From the NCBI GenBank assembly GCA_018136815.1, contig CM030945.1, forward strand, positions 2,238,091 to 2,302,090: DNA of 64,000 nt. The letters run 5' to 3'. The DNA comes from Isochrysis galbana. Its lineage: Eukaryota; Haptophyta; Isochrysidales; Isochrysidaceae. The translations under genes were made by a program, and so were the position numbers. The notes beneath the pieces were generated by a model. The model was not told the DNA's origin, searched no databases, and saw nothing but the letters and a program-made list of their open reading frames with translations. The stretch's first letter is position 1. Each line of letters begins with the position of its first letter. Shown here in pieces: positions 61,641-64,000 of this stretch.

Positions 61641-61841
61641 TGTACCTACCACCTTAAATCAAGGATTTCCGCTTAAAGCAAGGGCGCAAGGGCGGCGAGG
61701 CGAGCAGCAGACGGAGCCGTTCATGGGCAGTGAAAAGTAAAGGACAGCTTACATTTTTCTTGATGTGTCGAAATTTGCCGAATATCCAGTAGAGCTAGTG
61801 CGAGGAAAGGCGGGGGAGGCGTCGGCGCGGTCGGCGGGACG

Positions 61842-63447
61842 ATGGCGTCACAGCAGACTCCACTGCATCCGCAGAGGCTCAACTTTGGCTCGACGCCCGT
61901 CGTGCAGGAGCCAGCACCGCGCCACGTCTACACATTTGAAGAGGCGCAGCAGCGCCGGTCGCCCGCCAACCAGGCCTTGCCGCCAACCTCAGCACCACAG
62001 CCGGCGCAAGGGGCAGGCCTCCTGCAGACTCCCGCGTTTGGCCATCAGCTCTCCACTGCCGGCAAGGAGATTCGCCTGTGGGACCCCAGTCTTACGCCCC
62101 TCAACGCGCGGACCCTCAATCAGGACACCTATGTTGCTCACCCAATCCAGCCGATGGCGACCCCTCCCCGTGCGGAGTACGTTCCGAGTGAAGCACGGTG
62201 TGATGGCACGACGACGACCAAATCGGATTATCGCGCGTGGCCTTTGCAACCTCCACCCGCGAAGCCGCCGCCGCCGCCACCGCCTGCTCACGTGCCATTC
62301 ACGGCGACCACGTCGTACAAGGATAACTTCAAGGCACCTCCCATGGGGCCGCCGCCAGCCCTACCAGCTCGGGCCCAGTACACTCCAAGCACTGCAAAGC
62401 TGGAGAGCACCACCTCATACGCCGCGGATTACCGCGCCTGGCCCGTTCAACCACCAGTAATGGCACCCGCTCCCCCACCAGCGCCACCCCCAGTACGCTT
62501 TGAGGGCGTGTCTGAGGCGAAGGCACAGTATGGCCCCAAGCCCCTCGCTCCAATGTCGACACCGGCGCGTGTGCCATATGTGCCAAGTGAAGCTCGTTGC
62601 GAGGGCGTCACGACCACTCGGTCCGACTACCGCGCATGGCCGGTGCAACCACCGCCACCAAGGCCAGCCACTCCAGCGCCACCACCTCCCGTGCGGTTCG
62701 AAGGCGTGTCCGAAATGAAGGCACAGTACGCCCCGAAGCCACTTGGGCCGCCTGTTGTGCCGATGCGCACGCCATATGTGCCGAGTAGCGCGAGATGCGA
62801 GAGTGAGACGGAAGCTCGCAGCGCCTATCGTGCCATCCAGCTGCCGGAGCACATCCCGCTCGCCCTCGGGGTCCAAACTCAAGGAGGAGAGTTCCACCAA
62901 CTGATAGCACGTGGGGCCTTGCCGCCAGCTAAAGGAAGTGCTGTCTTCACAACATGTGAGGACAATCAAACTGAGGTAAGTACACCCTTTGCTACCCAGA
63001 TTATTCGGGTGCTTTTCTCATCTAGCTCATTTATGCCTGGGTACCTGCCCCAGGCATGTGCAGACTCGCACCCCCAAGGTGCAACAGTAACCCTCGCGCC
63101 AACCACAAAGTTCCATGAGCTCCATAAGTTGTGCTGTTTTCGATATCTCCTCATACACTGAAGCACCTATGCTTCCTGTACAGGTTGCCATCAAGGTGAT
63201 AGGTTTCGATGGCGCCGAGAGGCATGTTCTCGGTCGCTTCGAGTTGGTAGGCATCGCACCCGGTCGTGTTGGGTCCGCTCAAGTGCAGATCAGCTTCAGC
63301 CTAAGCGACGATGGTGGACTGCATGTCACTGCCTCGGATCGCACTGGTGGTGCAGGCTCGCGAGGCATCTATATTCGAGATCAAAGCCTGACGCCAACCA
63401 GCAATGCGCCCGTCAGCCGCACAGTAGGCGCCATTGGATACCGCTGA
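61842..63447 (+). CDS. SAXO-type microtubule protein fused to an HSP70 substrate-binding domain
   Basis: 465 residues from two exons: 61842-62975 and 63184-63447 (intron 208 nt, GTAAGT...TACAG, phase 0). Residues about 105-334 contain seven Pro-rich modules in two alternating forms: VPYVPSEARCEGVTTTRSDY followed by RAWPVQPP, and VRFEGVSEAKAQYGPKPL. They match the Mn-type repeats of SAXO/FAM154 proteins, which bind and stabilise axonemal microtubules. From about 335 the sequence becomes the beta-sandwich substrate-binding domain of HSP70: IPLALGVQTQGGEFHQLI, FTTCEDNQTE-VAIKV (across the intron), LGRFELVGIAPG, VQISFSLSDDGGLHVTASD. There is no ATPase domain and no helical lid. The join lies inside exon 1 (about 62845) with no frame break, and the intron lies within the HSP70 part, so this is a real fused gene and not an assembly artefact. 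Likely place: flagellar axoneme or basal body, tethering unfolded client or co-chaperone; inferred. Confidence 0.8.
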
Positions 63448-63774
63448 CAATGAGGTTTTGGTGTCGCAACTCCCTGAGCGATGAGGCAAAGACAGTGGCC
63501 GGGCATGCTCAATGTTGCTACACCGTTGTGCCATCCGCAAAAGAACGTAGTGTGTGGATCTCATAGGCCCTCGGTTGCTGCGTCAGAGTCGCGTCAAAAG
63601 CGGACGGCTAGTTTCTATTTCACGGGCGCAACCAATTATAGCATCATCCCCATCCAAATATCTCATCAACATACCAGCTCGTGAATAATACCATTCGGCG
63701 CCATGAGGGAGGGGTACGTGGGAATAATGTCCAAGTTAGGGGTTAATAAAAATTATATACATAAATAGACGGGA
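63448..63774. other. 3' flank of the SAXO-HSP70 gene, no gene
   Basis: Non-coding, partly AT-rich; no recognised feature. Confidence 0.5.
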
Positions 63775-63837
63775 GGGTGTAACAAAAAAAGGGAACCTCG
63801 AGTTGCACCTTCTCGTTCGCATCGTCGGATAAAAAAA

Positions 63838-64000
63838 CCTTTTTAATATTCTCGCCGCGCGCGCGGCTCTGCCGAGTTACTTAGCAGCCACGCCCGCGTC
63901 CCTTAACACCTCATCTCACTTGCCTTGCGGCTCGTCCCCTCGTGCTCTACCTAGGGGCTCAGTGTTTGAGGTTTCCAGTGGCAGGCGGCGTGTTCCGATC
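63838..64000 (-). mobile_element. LINE 3' UTR, cut by window end
   Basis: Read on the minus strand from 64000, it shows the same 3' UTR as 43070-43236: GATCGGAACACGCCGCCTGCC, GGAAACC, CCCCTAGGTAGAGCACGAGG and GACGAGCCGCAAGGC. It ends GGCGAGAATATTAAAAAGG plus a T run at about 63836. The ORF part, if any, is beyond the window. Confidence 0.8.

Larger units (their letters stand above)
57643..61657 (+). mobile_element. Complete Kolobok-like TTAA DNA transposon, 4.0 kb
   Basis: TTAA at 57643-57646 and 61654-61657 (target duplication) brackets terminal inverted repeats GGTGGTAGGTGCA (57647-57659) and TGTACCTACCACC (61641-61653), 12 of 13 matching. Inside are an intact transposase ORF (57729-60584), a 542-bp palindrome (60597-61138) and about 500 bp of GC-rich non-coding sequence. 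TTAA duplication, together with the D..W...RG, DGD and DCxNHxxKN transposase motifs, points to the Kolobok superfamily. The left flank is itself palindromic (ACCACC TTAA GGTGGT). The element sits between PEX22 and the SAXO-HSP70 gene. Complete ends and an uninterrupted ORF suggest recent insertion. Confidence 0.8.

Overview
The window reads as nuclear DNA of a GC-rich, unicellular, flagellated eukaryotic alga. A haptophyte-like alga fits best, but this is inferred and not proven. The evidence is: protein genes with short spliceosomal introns whose donors are mostly GTGCGN; a long (CCCTAA)n telomere array; eukaryote-only families (PEX22, NCA2/DGS1, an ATAD2/Yta7-type AAA-bromodomain protein, a SAXO-type ciliary microtubule protein); and a dense load of eukaryotic transposons. 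No bacterial operons, rRNA, tRNA or CRISPR arrays were seen. Two 100-N scaffold gaps (16023-16122 and 50800-50899) break the sequence. The telomere begins immediately right of the first gap, so the two sides of that gap probably do not belong together.

Layout. 1-6300: a six-exon oxalate/formate-antiporter-like MFS transporter on the minus strand, followed by a 220-bp (CT)n tract and dispersed repeats. About 6310-16022: a minus-strand Ty3/gypsy-chromovirus retrotransposon that runs into the gap. It has protease, RT, RNase H, integrase and a chromodomain. Upstream of these it carries a domain resembling phage-type cytosine-C5 methyltransferases. 16123-16871: telomeric repeats. 16872-19410: subtelomeric AT-rich DNA plus decayed transposase-like genes (an HNH-like fragment and a BED/hAT fragment). 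20096-23863: AAA-bromodomain gene. 25100-26463: LINE pieces. 27271-29916: NCA2-like gene. 30150-35400: palindrome cluster, several LINE copies and an AT-rich island. 37443-39270: ankyrin plus ADP-ribosyltransferase gene. 39720-43620: nested LINEs, including one insertion with a clean target-site duplication. 43804-50148: a 2114-residue coiled-coil/WW protein. 51055-54894: LINE ORF1 and RT pieces. 56338-57156: PEX22. 57643-61657: a structurally complete Kolobok-like TTAA DNA transposon. 61842-63447: a SAXO-Mn-repeat protein fused to an HSP70 substrate-binding domain. 63840-64000: a LINE 3' end.

The host genes are independent single genes and do not form a pathway: peroxisome import (PEX22), mitochondrial or plastid envelope (NCA2), chromatin (AAA-bromodomain), transport (MFS), flagellar microtubules (SAXO-HSP70) and a probable protein modifier (ankyrin-ART). 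The mobile elements are the other theme. The LINEs share a C-terminal zinc-finger domain, 3' ends that finish in oligo-T on the coding strand, and a covarying 5' hairpin. Several copies are patchworks with internal deletions. The most noteworthy items are the methyltransferase-bearing retrotransposon, the SAXO-HSP70 fusion, the intact Kolobok element with its 542-bp palindrome, and the mosaic LINE insertion.
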